A stretch of 64,000 nt of DNA from Aralia elata (GCA_034770075.1 CM068378.1:47396508-47460507), one strand, 5' to 3'. Positions 25,851-37,760 are shown, counted from the first letter of the stretch. The notes: generated by a model not told the origin, from the letters alone. Made by a program: numbers and translations.

Positions 25851-26860
25851 TAGACTCATCGTATATAATTGGATCATCATCCTCTATGACGCGTACCTCA
25901 TCATCATCCTCTATGATGAATCCATACCTCCCAGGTATCTTCGGTACTGTTCCAGATTTACGATTCGGTTATGGTACAATAGGTTTATCTACAGGTTCCT
26001 CGGTTCGACTTAAAGTGCTTTGTGGTTCTTGAACTCCTTCAAGATCTATTACCCTCTCACTAGCTCATTCAATGATAAACACCTTTATATAAGAAGGCAG
26101 CGTATAGGATTATAGTAATAATACCCTAAACTTTCTTTAGGATATCCCACAAGTCTGCACTTGTCAGATTTTGTCCCAAACTTATCTTTGAAACCTTTTC
26201 ACATAAGTTGGACAACCCCTTATATTAACATACTTAAGAGTAGGAATTCTTCCTATCCATAACTTTTATGGAGTCTTGGGGCCGAATTTTGAGGTTACCT
26301 TATTTTATAGATATGCAGTCGTTTCTAGGGCATAACCCCAGATGGATACTAAAATGTCGGTAAAATTATTATGGACCGCACCATGTCCAACAAGGTACAA
26401 TTTCTCATTTTAGATACACCAATCAATTATTGTGTATCAGAAGGTGTCTATTATGAGAAAATATCATTTTGAGATGATCTAGAAACTCATTGTACAAGTA
26501 TTTCTTTCCTCGATCAGATCAAAGAATCTTAATACTTTGTCAATATGTTTCACTTCTGAATTCTTTGAACCTTTCAAATGATTCAGACTTGTATTTCATT
26601 TTGAACCTTTCAAATGATTCAGACTTGTATTTCATTAAATACACACATTCAACTTTTTGAATGACCATCTCCTTTTCTTTTACTAGTTTGTTCAATTTGC
26701 AAAAATTATTTTTCATGTAAGTCAAGTTTACAAAGTCCATCAAGTGATCTTCCAGTTTCAAACAAAACATTATCATTATAAATAGAACAACAATTATTCT
26801 TAAATATAATAGTAGAACCTTCCTTGTCAAACAACGGAAGTAATAATGTTTCTAAAGAGA
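25851..26860 (-). pseudogene. Ty1/copia integrase, decayed
   Basis: Minus-strand remnants in the copia order protease-integrase-RT. Readable pieces include RSDRGKKYLYNEFLDHLK near 26470-26530 (the conserved integrase SDRGGEY region) and, nearer 26120-26350, pieces resembling WGYALETAAYILN, IWGCPAYVK and KCRLVGYPKE. Frames change repeatedly and stops are frequent. The 26540-26640 part holds a short direct duplication of the GAACCTTTCAAATGATTCAG block. No active enzyme is possible. Confidence 0.7.
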
Positions 26861-27090
26861 ACTGGAACATAATAACAACTTATTAACTTAATAGACTTGC
26901 CCATAGGCAACGCTAAACTATAAGTTCCTACGGCTAATGTAGCAACCATTACTCCATTCTCCATACGTAAGATTACTTACTCTTTGTTTAGCTTTCTACT
27001 TCTGCTTAGTCTCTGCATTGGATTGCATATGTGAGAACTATAACCAGTATCCAATACCTAAGTAGAACCTTGACTTACAGAAAAATTTAT
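26861..27090 (-). pseudogene. Ty1/copia protease region, decayed
   Basis: Minus strand reads VLDTGYSSHICNP near 27000-27060, which contains the aspartic-protease DTG, preceded by an in-frame stop. Further on, near 26860-26950, it reads ATLAVGTYSLALPMGKSIKL, the conserved segment after the copia protease active site. It lies between the gag knuckle and the integrase. Confidence 0.75.
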
Positions 27091-27955
27091 TTCAATCATG
27101 AACAAACCTATATCCGTAACCGAAGCTTCACTAAGCTTCTTCTGGTTAGTCTCTGCAAGATGCTCCTTACAGTTTCCTTTCCAGTGTCCAGGCTTATTGC
27201 AGTGTACGCAAACTCCTTTGCTATTTGGATCAGTCTTGTTCTTAATATCCTTTGTTTTTGCCTTTTCATTTACCTTCTTTGAATTGTTCTTCTTTTAAGA
27301 AGATCCTTTGGCCCTCTTCCGCTTCCTGGAAGAATCATCTACCAGTAAGACTTGGTCTTTCTTGGTTGGAAAGTGACTCTTTACAGTTTTCAACATGTTT
27401 AAGAAACTCAGGCATGCTGACATATAGCTTGTTCATGTGGAAATTCACAACAATTTGTGAGAAAGAGTCCGGAAGTGATTGCAAGATCAAATCTTGGATT
27501 AACTCTCCATCCATTAAAACCCAGTTGTCCCAATTGTTCAATCAGATTGATCATTTTAGGACATATGTCTGTACTATAGTGTCATCGGTCATTCTAGATC
27601 GGAAAAGCTCCTTAGATATCTGATATCTAATAGTCCTACTTTCCTCATCATTCAACTCCTTGAAGGTGCCGGAGTATAGTAGGAGCATCCATAGTTTCAT
27701 GCTGACACTGAAGCTCGTTACTCATGGATGCTAGCATGATGCATTGAGCCAACTGTGCATCATCTTGCTACTTTCTAAAAGTAGTAATCTCTTCCTCAAA
27801 GGCATTGTCTGCAACCATTGCAGGGATAGGCATATTAATGACATAAGATAGCTTTTCAGCCTTAAGAACTATTCTCAAATTCCTTAACTAGTCCTTTTAA
27901 TTTGGTCCGGTTAATTAACATCTAATATGCTCCGCAGTGATAGTAAATTAGACAT
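27091..27955 (-). pseudogene. Ty1/copia gag with CCHC knuckle, decayed
   Basis: The gag start is recognisable at about 27950 on the minus strand (MSNLLSLRSILDV), followed by degenerate gag sequence with several stops. The zinc knuckle is intact near 27150-27210: CVHCNKPGHWKGNC, a perfect C-X2-C-X4-H-X4-C. The 68-codon frame at 27335-27541 (NNWDNWVLMDGELIQDLILQ onward) is part of the gag core. The decay matches the rest of the element. Confidence 0.75.
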
Positions 27956-28595
27956 TGTAAAATTCTATAAATGAATTTATAATTTAACAACATTTTAGCA
28001 TACATTCATTTTAATTAATTACCAAAATAAATTAGGTCTTTATTTTAAATTGGTATCTCTCACTTTTTCATCAAACTATATTACCCTCAATATATATAGT
28101 TCGACAAATCTAATTAAAGATTTGCTAGTGAGAATAAGGATCCCATTTCAAATGTATATAGCCTTGTGTGACACAACAAACGATATATAAATAAATAGGT
28201 AGACAACTATTATCAATTACATCACTATGTAACTCCTTTTATTTTGCCTCTTAGATTATTTTGATCAAGTGTGACACATCCAAATCAAAATTATCCAAGT
28301 TAAGTTCAACCTAGCACTTCCATATATTCGAAAGAAAAACACTGTCCTTGTGTACCACAACAAAATAGCATCGTTCAGTCTATTTATAAGCATCAAATGT
28401 GATAAAGCAACATCTTCAATATTTAATACTTGCCTTGTGTGATACAACAAACTAATATTAAATATTTAATACTCTATCGCTTTATCATGCTAGAAGGCGA
28501 CGTTCGATATTCCAAATATCTTTGAACGCTTAGGACTTAATATAATTTCTTTGAGGGGTTTGTTATTATTTGTCTCATTTTGTTTAACGCGCATG

Positions 28596-28630
<35 letters not shown>

Positions 28631-28863
28631 CGCGTCATATTATTTAACATGCGAAGCATGCTGCATAATAGATAATATATGCATAATAAGCATGCATATA
28701 TAGAATACTATATTCTACCCGGATTGATTATGGACTTTTATTCTACTTTGGTTCACTAGAGTCACCAAGTGAACCAAAAAGTCAAACCTAGGGTACAAGA
28801 AAAAAATTTAAATATAACTATTAAATTTAAACCTGGGCTCCATTACAAACGGCTCCTAAATCG
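27956..28863 (-). mobile_element. Ty1/copia 5' leader, inner part
   Basis: Non-coding leader between gag and the Tat/Ogre insertion. It has three spaced copies of a CCTTGTGTGAYACAACAAA-type motif (about 28153, 28332, 28431), an (AT)n run at 28599-28624 and a hairpin GGTTCAC/GTGAACC at 28750-28775. No gene is seen. Confidence 0.5.
28599..28624. repeat. (AT)n microsatellite
   Basis: About 13 AT dinucleotides in the copia leader. Confidence 0.95.
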
Positions 28864-28865
28864 GC

Positions 28866-28885
28866 TTTTTTTTTTTTTTTTTTTT
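28866..28885 (-). repeat. Poly-A run (poly-T on plus strand)
   Basis: Twenty T on the plus strand at the exact join between the copia leader and the Tat/Ogre fragment. A similar interrupted T-run precedes the second copy of the same block at 29830-29850. Confidence 0.9.
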
Positions 28886-30589
28886 GCGGTCGAATTTGCC
28901 CCTACTCCGGGTTCTTTGTGATCGTTAGGGGTTCTGATGTTTGATGGTGATGGTACCTGCCATAAAACAAAAATTCTTGTCATATATATAAAACATTTCA
29001 GCACCTGATCTTCTTTTGGATAACATGACAAAATGACATGAGCGTGCAGGGATTTGAGATAAAACTCAGAATTTTAAAACCCATTGATCTTCTACTGGCC
29101 GGGATTCACTGCCATACTCCGGGATTTACCCCTTCCTGGATATCACCTGTTGCACGGTGAGGTCAAGCAATGGAGCTCATTAGGAGGTGCATGGATCGCA
29201 TTGGTATGGATCTGGCATTGATGGCATTTCCTGACATGAGTATCGCAATCAGTTTTCACGGTTAGCCAGTAGTGACCCGTTCACATGATTTTCTTTGCCA
29301 AAAATGTTCTGCTCATATGGGCTCCGCACACATCGCTATGTATTTCGTTCATTAATCTGTGGGTTTCTTCGGCTTCCAGATATCTCAGCAGTCCCGTAGC
29401 TAGGTCCTATTCATGAAAATCGTCTCTGCTTAGGAAGAAATTCACTGCCCATCTTTGGATTCTCTTTCCTTGGTCGGATCTGCATTTTCGGGAGAAGAGC
29501 TGTCTGGAAGGAACTCTTTAATGTTTTGATATCAAGCCCATTTAGGAGGGACGTCACTATGGGAGATCCCTCCGATCTGATCCTCATAGGCCGGACGAGT
29601 CTGCACCGCAATTTTCCCCTTAAAGCTCATCTCGTACCATGATGTGTGAATCAGGGAAGCCAGCGTATTTCATGGCTACCGGCCTCTATCATTTGGATGG
29701 ATGGGGTATGGACTTTACAGCCTCTTAGTTGGGTCTTAGGGGCAGTCTCGCAAAACAAACCAGGGCCGTAGTTTAGTACTGTGCCAGTTACAAGTTGGTA
29801 GATGCATGTCAACACTGATGTATGATTATCATTTTTTTTTATTTTTTTTTGGTGGTCGAATATGCCCCTACTCCGGGTTCTTTGTGATCGTTAGGCCACG
29901 CCCTCACGGTTCTCTAATCTTATCCTGTAAAACAAGGTCAGTGTTTGATGACAGGATAGTATTTAGAAGTTTTAGAAAACCTTGGTACGTGGTATGGATG
30001 GCCTTCCTGCAAAACCATGTCAGTATTCTCTTTATATGTGCAGGTGATGTAATCACATGATACATGACATATTTATTATGATGATGACGGTATGACAGTT
30101 TTATGCCATTTGCATGTCATTTATTTATTTGACTGAACGATAAAAGGGCATGAAGAAGCTTCCCTTTCGTTAGGTTTATCAGAGGCTGACCTACCCTAGG
30201 GTTACTCTCGCGGGCTTTTCGGCATGAAGGTCCCCAAATCTTCGCAATCTACTCGTCTGAGTCCTTTCGATTGGAGCGGATTTGGGTGGTGCGTTTCCTG
30301 AGCCATCTCCGGGGAGCAGCCCCTTCGAGTCCAGTAATAAGCAACCGACAGGTTCGCCTCAGGAGGAGGTACCCTCTCAACATACATTCACATACATCGT
30401 CCTCACCGAATGCATATGATTACGTTGAAGTAAAGCAATTCCATTCCATCATTCATTCATTGGACAAAAACACACATTCACACAACAACAAGTAGAACAG
30501 GTCAAAAATGTCGCACCCACATACACATTCATAAATGTTAAAGGATAGGACAACATCAAGATTTGAATGCGGCTTAAGCCCTCTAATGT

Positions 30590-30606
30590 CCCCAGCAGAG
30601 TCGCCA
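30590..30606 (-). promoter_or_regulatory. Primer-binding site of Tat/Ogre-type element
   Basis: Minus strand TGGCGACTCTGCTGGGG, two bases inside the LTR end GTCGACA. From memory this is the primer-site type of Tat/Ogre Ty3 elements; the tRNA was not checked. Confidence 0.65.
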
Positions 30607-31000
30607 GCTGTCGACGCCGGGTTTTTCGTATCTTTAGTCTTTCTTCGCGATATTTATCCTTTTCCGATTTTAGCCTTTGTTATTAGATGATGTTTGGAAA
30701 AGGTCGGCATGAGTGTCGACGGGGTTTTGAAAGATCGTTTTTATGATGAGCCAATTAACCAGAGTCGCCAGTTGGTATATTTGAAATGGATGTACCAACT
30801 CATCCGAGTTTCGTTTTCGTAAATCGCTGGCTCATATGTGACTCCGAATTAATTGGTCTGCGAATCGAGATTCATAAAGTTTGGGGGCTTGTTTAAGCGA
30901 GGGGAAGGTGTTAGGCACCCCTCGGCTTCCGTGAAACACGGTTACCACAATCTTGATGCTTTTCCTATCCTTTAATTCATGAAATGTGTGTATATGCGCG

Positions 31001-31017
31001 CGTGTGTGTGTGTGTGC
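31001..31017. repeat. (GC)n(GT)n microsatellite
   Basis: Short GCGCGC followed by seven GT dinucleotides inside the Tat/Ogre-type LTR. Confidence 0.8.
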
Positions 31018-32235
31018 CTATGTGAATGTCGTGGTGAGTTTGCATGAAGAATCATTTTGGATTTTTTAAGGAAAATCGTGCTTTGGGGGTGCTTTAGAAT
31101 GTCCTTTGGCTTATACGAGGAATCTTTATTCTTTATGAGAAAGGTTTTGATTTTAATTGTCAAAAACTATGAGATTTTCGTTAGGTGTCGTTTTGGCAAA
31201 ACAAGAGTTTTAAACCTTCGTCAAAATAGGAATCGAGATCTATACGTTGCTTTCGTAACTCAAATGATGGGCAACTTCTAGAATCTCTTTAACCCTATGC
31301 ACGACGGTTTAATAAAACGTCATTTATTTCACAAAACCATTTCTTATGATGTTTGAAAATGATTTTCTTTGCTTTCTCGTTAAATAGGAATCGACATTCG
31401 TTAGCACTTTTCATTTTAAGCCTCGTGATGCTAACAACCTAATTTGATTGATTTTACGAAAATCTTAATCTTTTAGCTTTGAAATCAATTTTAGGTCGTA
31501 AATCAAATCAAGCATTAAAATGCATTGGGGCTATTCATGGGCATGTAAGCCATCCAAATAACCCCAACGCCCACAATCACATACTTTATTATTATGGGGC
31601 CTTAAACCCGATTATCAACTTGGTATCGTTTTAAGGCCCGACGATTACATATTTACAATGAAGACTACATCGCTCCTACTACATATATCAAAAGATGTCC
31701 ATCATTGGATTTGGACCACGGGATCGCGCTCCTAGGCTCACATCCAAAATCGCTACACACCCACAAAATCCTCAAAATAGCAATCTAAACAATCTATGCA
31801 CGATACATCATTACAACGAGCTAAAATTCACCAAATGGATATCATCGGGCCATTAGGAGGAATTTCGTTCCATTGGGAACCCTCATTAATAGCCCTCAAT
31901 CCATGGATTCACAACAATATACAAGAACAATTACATTTAATATAATTCGGATGACAAAAGCTTAACAAAAATGGAAAAACAAAATGCTAAAACAAAGGAT
32001 TTTTTCACCTTGCAAATAATCCCCACAATATGTATGAATTTGTGTATTGAATATAGTAGAAAATATGAGATGTAATCTCACAAAATGGGTACAATTTTTC
32101 ACTATTTCTTACTCTTTTCTCTCTTAATTTCTCTTATTTTCTGCTATTTTCTCCTTCTTTTCCGAGCTGCTGCCGCCGCTGCCTTCTTCTTCTCTTTGTT
32201 TCTGTATGCAAAATGGCCTGATAAGGGGCTGCCCT

Positions 32236-32349
32236 AGGCAGCCGCAGATTGATCTGCGGCTGGCCTCGGTTTCCCCGCGCCCGCCGCACACTTCAGCCGT
32301 CTCGCGCACTACCATTATTTTAATCGTTTGGCCGCAGATCAATCCGCGG
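32236..32349. repeat. Two CCGCAGA hairpins in LTR
   Basis: First hairpin CCGCAGA-TTGA-TCTGCGG at about 32236-32253; second CCGCAGA-TCAA-TCCGCGG at about 32332-32349, its loop reverse-complementary to the first. The sister LTR has the first hairpin expanded to five units. Confidence 0.75.
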
Positions 32350-32666
32350 CTAGGTGGGCTAATTTTCTCATTTTCCGAACCGCACCTCGATTCTCATGTC
32401 GGATCATCGGTTTCTGCTGAAAGGCTTGCATTTTGCAGTCCGAGAACCGCTGGGAAAAGTGCCACATCATTCATGGGTGTTTGCTTCGCCCGTCGTCGTG
32501 TCAACATTGATCACAAGTCGTCGTGGTGGTCTTGAGCGTTCGCACTTATGTCCACCTTCCGTCTCGTAGGCTAGGCTAATTGACGATTTTGCCCTCCTGT
32601 CAAGGTTAGTATAGGAAACGCAAAATTTGGGTGTCTACACCCCAGAAACGACTTTCTGGGTTTAGG

Positions 32667-32708
32667 CGCAGCTACGCTCCAGAATAAACTGGAAACGGCG
32701 CAGCTACG
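32667..32708. repeat. CGCAGCTACG pair, 32 bp apart
   Basis: Identical decamers at 32667 and 32699, exactly 32 bp apart. They match the decayed form in the gypsy LTR at 2933 although this is a copia leader. Confidence 0.9.
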
Positions 32709-32812
32709 CCGCGTAGCAGATTCAGAAAAACAGATTCTGCCCAAAAATTTCGATCCGATCGCATACCATACACACATGGAATCATCAAAATCGATAATTG
32801 GCATAAGGTTAG

Positions 32813-32824
32813 GCTCTGATACCA
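32813..32824 (-). promoter_or_regulatory. Primer-binding site, initiator-Met tRNA
   Basis: Minus strand TGGTATCAGAGC, one base inside the LTR end CCTAACA. This is the standard plant initiator-Met primer site and fixes the LTR terminus at 32826. Confidence 0.85.
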
Positions 32825-32825
32825 C

Positions 32826-33300
32826 TGTTAGGTTTGTATATAGCGCGAACATGTAATCAAATTACATAAATAGTGCGGAAGCACAATAAAACGGATTTTA
32901 AAATTTTTCATACAAACTATCACCAAAATCTTTCCTTGTGTTCAATTATCAATTAACGAAAGAGATAGAGATTAAGAAATTATACCCTCGTAGAACCGTG
33001 CTTCCTCGGGTACAAATTCACCTCCAATTCCTTCGCGTTCTCCTTGAATTCCACCGACTAAATTCCTTTGCTTCATCAACGTTAGCCACCCAAGTGTTTG
33101 GCCTCTAGAAGTGATCCACCAAGGAAGAATAGTTATTCAAGAAGATGGGTGTTGGCAAAGCCCTAGTTTCTATCTCTATAGAAATTGTAAGTACTCTCAC
33201 TCTCTCTCCAATTCTTATGGAAGAGTGTGTAACTATCTAACCCTAAATCATGATAAGACTCCTCTTATTTATAGTTATAGGGAACCCTCCTAAACTATTT
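32826..33300 (-). mobile_element. Ty1/copia 5' LTR, truncated
   Basis: Matches the first 474 bp of the array unit, then stops abruptly at CTAAACTATTTA, after which unrelated LTR sequence begins. The remaining ~1.3 kb, including the promoter part, is missing. Confidence 0.8.
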
Positions 33301-34829
33301 AAGTCTGATTATATTAATGCCATTTACAACATCAACTCTTAAACACATTAGTAAACTTTACAAATAACGAGTTTAAAACGTAATCGACTTACTCATTAAC
33401 CTCATAAAAACATCATTTAACATCAAAATGTATGATTATTACATTTCCATATTCATTAGATTAGGTTACAATTACATTCTCTGGGCTTGAACATTTAAAT
33501 AAAATTTTCTAGGTCAATCTGCTAACCGGCGCGGCCGCGCCGCTTTTGTTCTTGGCACCAGCGCGGCCGCGCTAGTGCGCAGACTCAAATACTGAAGTTC
33601 GCGCAGAACACAGAAAATGCCAAATTTGACCAAAGTTTTTCACAATTCACTGATTTAATTACTACCCATATATCATACGTGCTATAAAGCCAAAACCCAA
33701 TATATACGAAATGATGTAAACATCACAGACAACCTAAACGACCAATTTAAAGGATAAAAATTCACTGTTTATACTTTATTATCACGTTTTGATACAATTA
33801 ACGTAATTAATCACTATGAATTCGTTCTTAACCAATTCAATCTGTTTAACTTACGTTTTCTTCGTTTTTACATGCATAAACATAATTAGTCATCAATTTA
33901 GCCAATTAACATGCAAAATAAGCATCAATTTCATACATATAGTTCATATTCATACATAATTACTCTGTAAGTTTCTGAACTCTCATATAAATATAATTTC
34001 ATGGATTTAATTACTCTAAATCACATATAAATTATATAAAATACATTTATGCATGCTTACAAACATCTAATATCAATTTATTAAAAATTTAGCCATAAAA
34101 TTTACTTTACAGAAAACTTAAAATATACGTTCATGGAATAAACTCATAAGAACATAAATTAAAGTTTGAAATCAAGGAATTACCTTGATTAGTGCTTAGA
34201 TTATGCAACAATTGAAATAATTTCTTCTTCCCTTCTCCGATTCTCTCAAAACTCTCTCTCTTTTCTCTCTGTATTAGTTTTTATGAACTGATAAACAATA
34301 ATGCGTATAATGATAATACGTGAAATTAAACTGACAGAACATGGTGTCAGTTAATAACTGGCACCAACTCCCACTAAGGTCTCGTTTGGCTAATCATTTA
34401 TTCATCCTTTCTAATTTATTTTAATAAATTACTTATAATATAGTTAATGTCACATATTTAATCAATTAAATAATCTCAAATAAATCAATTAAATAAAATA
34501 GAATAATTTTACATTAAATCATATAGTCACATAAATAGAATTCTCCTTTATTAATAATGACAATTATTAAATCTCCAATTAATTATTAAATTGATTAGAA
34601 ATAACATTATGCTTATTTAAATAATGCATTTAATCAAATAAACTCAATTAAACACATATCTTGAATATAAAAATTCTCCACATCAATTTAATTAATATAG
34701 CACATATAATTAAATTAATCTACCACAAATTCACCAATTAATTATTCAATTCAATAATTAAATTGTCGAAAAATATTTATTTAATTCAATAAATATTTAA
34801 ATTAAATTACAAAATTCTCGTTCGTCACA
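33301..34829 (-). mobile_element. Chromovirus-type LTR remnant
   Basis: Minus orientation. The outer end resembles the LTR end at 55551 (ACAAAATTC then a TNACA terminus, here 34829). It has a candidate donor AATCAAG|GTAATT (GT at 34183-34182) after a CT-rich first-exon block (34200-34290), and a palindrome pair 620-650 nt downstream (33528-33572). The left end is lost at the join with the copia LTR. No protein gene is seen. Confidence 0.55.
33528..33572. repeat. GCGCGGCCGCGC palindrome pair, 32 bp apart
   Basis: Perfect palindromes at 33529-33540 (extending to 14 bp, 33528-33541) and 33561-33572, exactly 32 bp apart, in otherwise AT-rich sequence. Confidence 0.95.
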
Positions 34830-35197
34830 TAGTTCATCTCAGTAAATTATAAGAGTCCACGCCAAGTCAATTGGTTTGGATAGCTTTTCAAATTCATGCA
34901 TAATGGTCAAGTCGAATCAAGTGGCTTAGACATTTTTTTTCCAGTACACTTCAGAACGATTCGCACACTCAAGGTATGCAACATAAGTTCAAGAATATAA
35001 TTGTGATTTTGATAACATAAGACTTATTTAATACAACGATTATACAGTCAATAGATGTATTTGCCTATATATGTAGTTGATATAACAATTTAAACTTGCA
35101 CAATATCCAAAGTTGTGTAAGTTAGGGAACTTGCCTTTCGCGTAGCTTACAAGTCTAAAGCTTAACGTCACTGCCAAGTCTTATATTATCATATTTA

Positions 35198-35249
<52 letters not shown>

Positions 35250-35341
35250 CACACACACATGTTAGTCGTACAAGTTCGATATGTAATCCAACAATCTTAC
35301 ATTCCTATGAGTGCAAAGACAAATACTTAACATATATTTTC
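34830..35341 (-). mobile_element. LTR interior fragment with microsatellite
   Basis: Contains TTAGGGAACTTGCCTTTCGCGTAGCTTACA, split here only by memory of similar blocks at 37120 and 48950, and GGTTTGGATAGCTTTT as at 20930, so it is an LTR middle section with neither end present. A (GT)n(AT)n microsatellite lies at 35197-35246. No gene is seen. Confidence 0.5.
35197..35246. repeat. (GT)n(AT)n microsatellite
   Basis: About seven GT followed by about sixteen AT dinucleotides. Confidence 0.95.
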
Positions 35342-35960
35342 TGTGACACCCCCAAATCCAGGTACTTAATTCCCACTGATTTGGTGTTCACTATTTCAAT
35401 CATTCACAACTATCTACCCATAATAAGATTAATTAAATAAACTTAAAGAAATATCTTCACTCAAATGGGGTTACATCACCAATCTCTAAATGGAACAAGT
35501 CCTAGGTTTTCTAACCTCCATTACATCTATGCGGAATAAAGAACATAAAATTAAATAAGTCTTGCTACAAATAAACATCAAATAATTAACAAATCTCTTG
35601 CTACTTTGGCATCTTGCCCTTGCCTTTACTTGTGGATGGCTCGTCCGATTTCTCTGTCTTAGCTGCAAAGTTTAATGCAAGAGTGAGCAAACAATTGCCC
35701 ACAAGTGTGATAACAATAGCAATTGAATAATCAATGAAGTAGATTTCAACTGAGGTATAATAGTTTTTCTGAGTTTAATCAATAACTAGTCAAGATCTGA
35801 AAGCTCAATAGAAAGCTTAGCTCAAGAACTGAATATAGATTCAGGATTAAAAATGTATCTGAGGGTCACGAGACCACGAACTATGTCCTAGGTTAACAAG
35901 CATTTCTACCGTAACCTTTAACAGTCTTATAGACTATGGACCATCCATCTTGTACTCAGG
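35342..35960 (-). mobile_element. 3' end of host LTR of element 1
   Basis: Starts TGTGACACCCCC (35342), the LTR end in minus orientation, and runs to the insertion point of element 1. It resumes at 48492 with the AGGGGATTAGTCC block (48495-48507), which follows the acceptor region in related LTRs. It holds a lysine-rich frame at 35601-35662. Confidence 0.75.
35601..35662 (-). other. Lysine-rich short frame after LTR acceptor
   Basis: Minus strand: acceptor CTTTGCAG ends at 35663. After two bases the frame reads KTEKSDEPSTSKGKGKMPK, then TAG at 35601-35603. The upstream block TTTGCTCACTCTTGC is shared with the other LTRs. Confidence 0.5.
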
Positions 35961-36526
35961 TGTGACGCCCCCAAATCTCTACACTCCCCTGTAGCAGATT
36001 TGGTGCTCATGTGATACTATTTAACTATAAATATTCAATAAAATATGACTCTTATCTATCCAAGGTTCACAGTATCCCATAACAGATAATAGTTCTCGTC
36101 AGAACGTTATCCGTGTTTGGATATCCTCACTTGGATGTATAGATTCATATCTTGTGGATATCTCTTTCATATCAATAGTTCCTATCTATCTGACATTCAC
36201 AGTATCAATGATAAGATTGTCCCTAGAACTGAGGGACGCATTCTGGTAAATATGGCACCTTACCGGCGCTCATTAGTGTAACCCCAGAGCTTATAGAACT
36301 CTCAATATCATTCAAATACCCTCATTCAGATGTATAGTTCGTATAGATACTGTATTTCCATAGTACAACTAAGCTAAAGAAAGTAAAGATCAGAGTATAA
36401 CGCATTCGGTGAAATAAAGGATCATAATATCATACATATCATTTGGTTTGGTTACATCATTCTCGATACTAAGTTATTACAACAAAAGTCATTAAAAGAC
36501 TTAGAGTATTCAAAACAGTAATGAAA

Positions 36527-36585
36527 CTATTTAACAGGTCCTTTCCCTTTATCGACCCCAGATGTGCCGGGATTACCATTTACAA
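36527..36585 (-). other. Lysine-rich short frame after LTR acceptor
   Basis: After the acceptor and two bases the frame reads VNGNPGTSGVDKGKGPVK, with TAG at 36527-36529. The 5' LTR copy (44772-44830) has the same frame. Its PGTSG-DKGKG core is shared with the more diverged LTR at 59124. Confidence 0.5.
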
Positions 36586-37369
36586 CTGCAAAAGAAGATA
36601 TGCGCAAGAATGAGCTACAAATGCTCAGCAAGTTCATTTGAAAATGTAAACACAGTGTGTTTGATTTGAAAGATGTCAGGTGATGTATAATTGATACTGA
36701 GGGTTCTGTACCGGAACCATATATTTCAATTTGTTCTGTCAGTCTTTAATGACTTAGAACCTCGTTGAGTTCGGATATCTGGTAGGTGATCAGCCTCACC
36801 AATATCCTAGGAGTATGCATATCATCCTACCACATTTTTGGTCAATTTAAGTTAATTGCCAATATTGGTCAATTCATTGAATTGCAATTTAAACCTTATC
36901 TGAAGGTTTGTCGGACCACCTTCCATCCACGGTGTCCCTATTACTCAGTATAGATGTCGTACCAAAACAATTTGGTTTGACACAACAAATTTAAGCTCAA
37001 ACAATCAACAAATGATTTCATTTCTTAAGTTATGCTGAACAAGTAGCAATAACTTCACAATAATTGATAGCAAGACATAAATGAATTGCTTAATATAGAT
37101 TGAGAAAAAGTTAGGACACTTGCCTTAGCGTAGCTCACTATAATTTAATATAATCGGTCAACGCACGTAGTCTACGTATACCAATAATAAGTATTAGCAC
37201 GTATATAAACATGTATCACGCTAATCTAGACAAGTTTCATTAAGGTTCGACGTTGATTCGGTATCTCGGTCGCGTCCTTAATGGCTAAACACATAGATTG
37301 TTCGATAAAACTTCATTTGGAAGTCTAATTATTAGCTTAGATAATGTAATTATCATTTATAATATTTTT

Positions 37370-37760
37370 AGAACCTTACTATTATTTTTAAATAATTTTT
37401 ATAAGCTTGAAAATATTTTTAAATAATTTTACAAGCTTAAGAATATTTTTAAATGATTTAGTTATCATTTAGAATCTTTTTAAAACATTTACTATGTTAT
37501 CTAAATGACTTATTTATCATTTAGAATAATTTTTATAAGCTTGGAAGTATTTTTAAATAATTTTACAAGCTTAGGAATATTTTTAAATTATTTAATTATC
37601 ATTTAGAATCTTTTTAAAACATTTACTATGTTATTTAAATGACTTATTTATCATTTAGAATAATTTTTATAAGCTTGGAAGTATTTTTAAATAATTTTAC
37701 AAGCTTAGGCATATTTTTAAATGATTTATTTATCATTTAGAATATTTTTAAAACATTTAA
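37370..37760. repeat. 134-bp AT-rich tandem repeat in LTR
   Basis: TATCATTTAGAAT recurs at 37463, 37597 and 37731, a period of 134 bp. Each unit carries two HindIII-type AAGCTT sites. Degenerate AT-rich sequence continues to about 38320. The 5' LTR has the same structure around 45620-46600. Confidence 0.85.

Larger units (their letters stand above)
28864..32639 (-). mobile_element. Tat/Ogre-type fragment: 5' LTR plus leader
   Basis: Minus orientation: LTR 30609-32639, primer site 30590-30606, then about 1.7 kb of leader or early interior down to a 20-base T run at 28866. It splits the copia leader, which resumes at 32640. No pol and no second LTR are present, so most of the element is gone. 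The open frames at 29411-29611 and 30202-30495 match nothing I recognise. The A-rich tract plus GGTCGAATNTGCCCCTACTC block occurs twice (28866-28935 and 29830-29898), so this part contains a duplication or is a join of two copies. Confidence 0.65.
30609..32639 (-). mobile_element. Tat/Ogre-type 5' LTR, 2031 bp
   Basis: Plus-strand limits TGTCGACGCC (30609) and GGGTGTCTACA (32639), with the primer site next to the first. The right half aligns with 1-1218. It contains a GT microsatellite (31001-31017) and two CCGCAGAT hairpins (32236-32253 and 32332-32349). Open frames here are short and not shared with the other copy. Confidence 0.8.
32640..32825 (-). mobile_element. Ty1/copia leader next to primer site
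   Basis: The first ~185 nt of the copia leader, cut from the rest by the Tat/Ogre fragment. It holds a hairpin CCCAGAAA/TTTCTGGG (32641-32660), a pair of CGCAGCTACG motifs 32 bp apart, and the primer site. The 93-codon frame at 32571-32852 crosses element borders and is not a gene. Confidence 0.65.

Noticed and set aside
28750..28775. Hairpin GGTTCAC/GTGAACC in the copia leader
   Set aside because: Single, short and not repeated elsewhere; could be chance.
29411..29611. Possible gag of the Tat/Ogre fragment
   Set aside because: No knuckle or recognisable gag motif, and the region is duplicated and broken.
36541..36586. A conserved peptide starting at an ATG just after the acceptor of element 1's LTR
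   Set aside because: The ATG exists only in this family and its close relative and is in a different frame from the shared lysine-rich reading.
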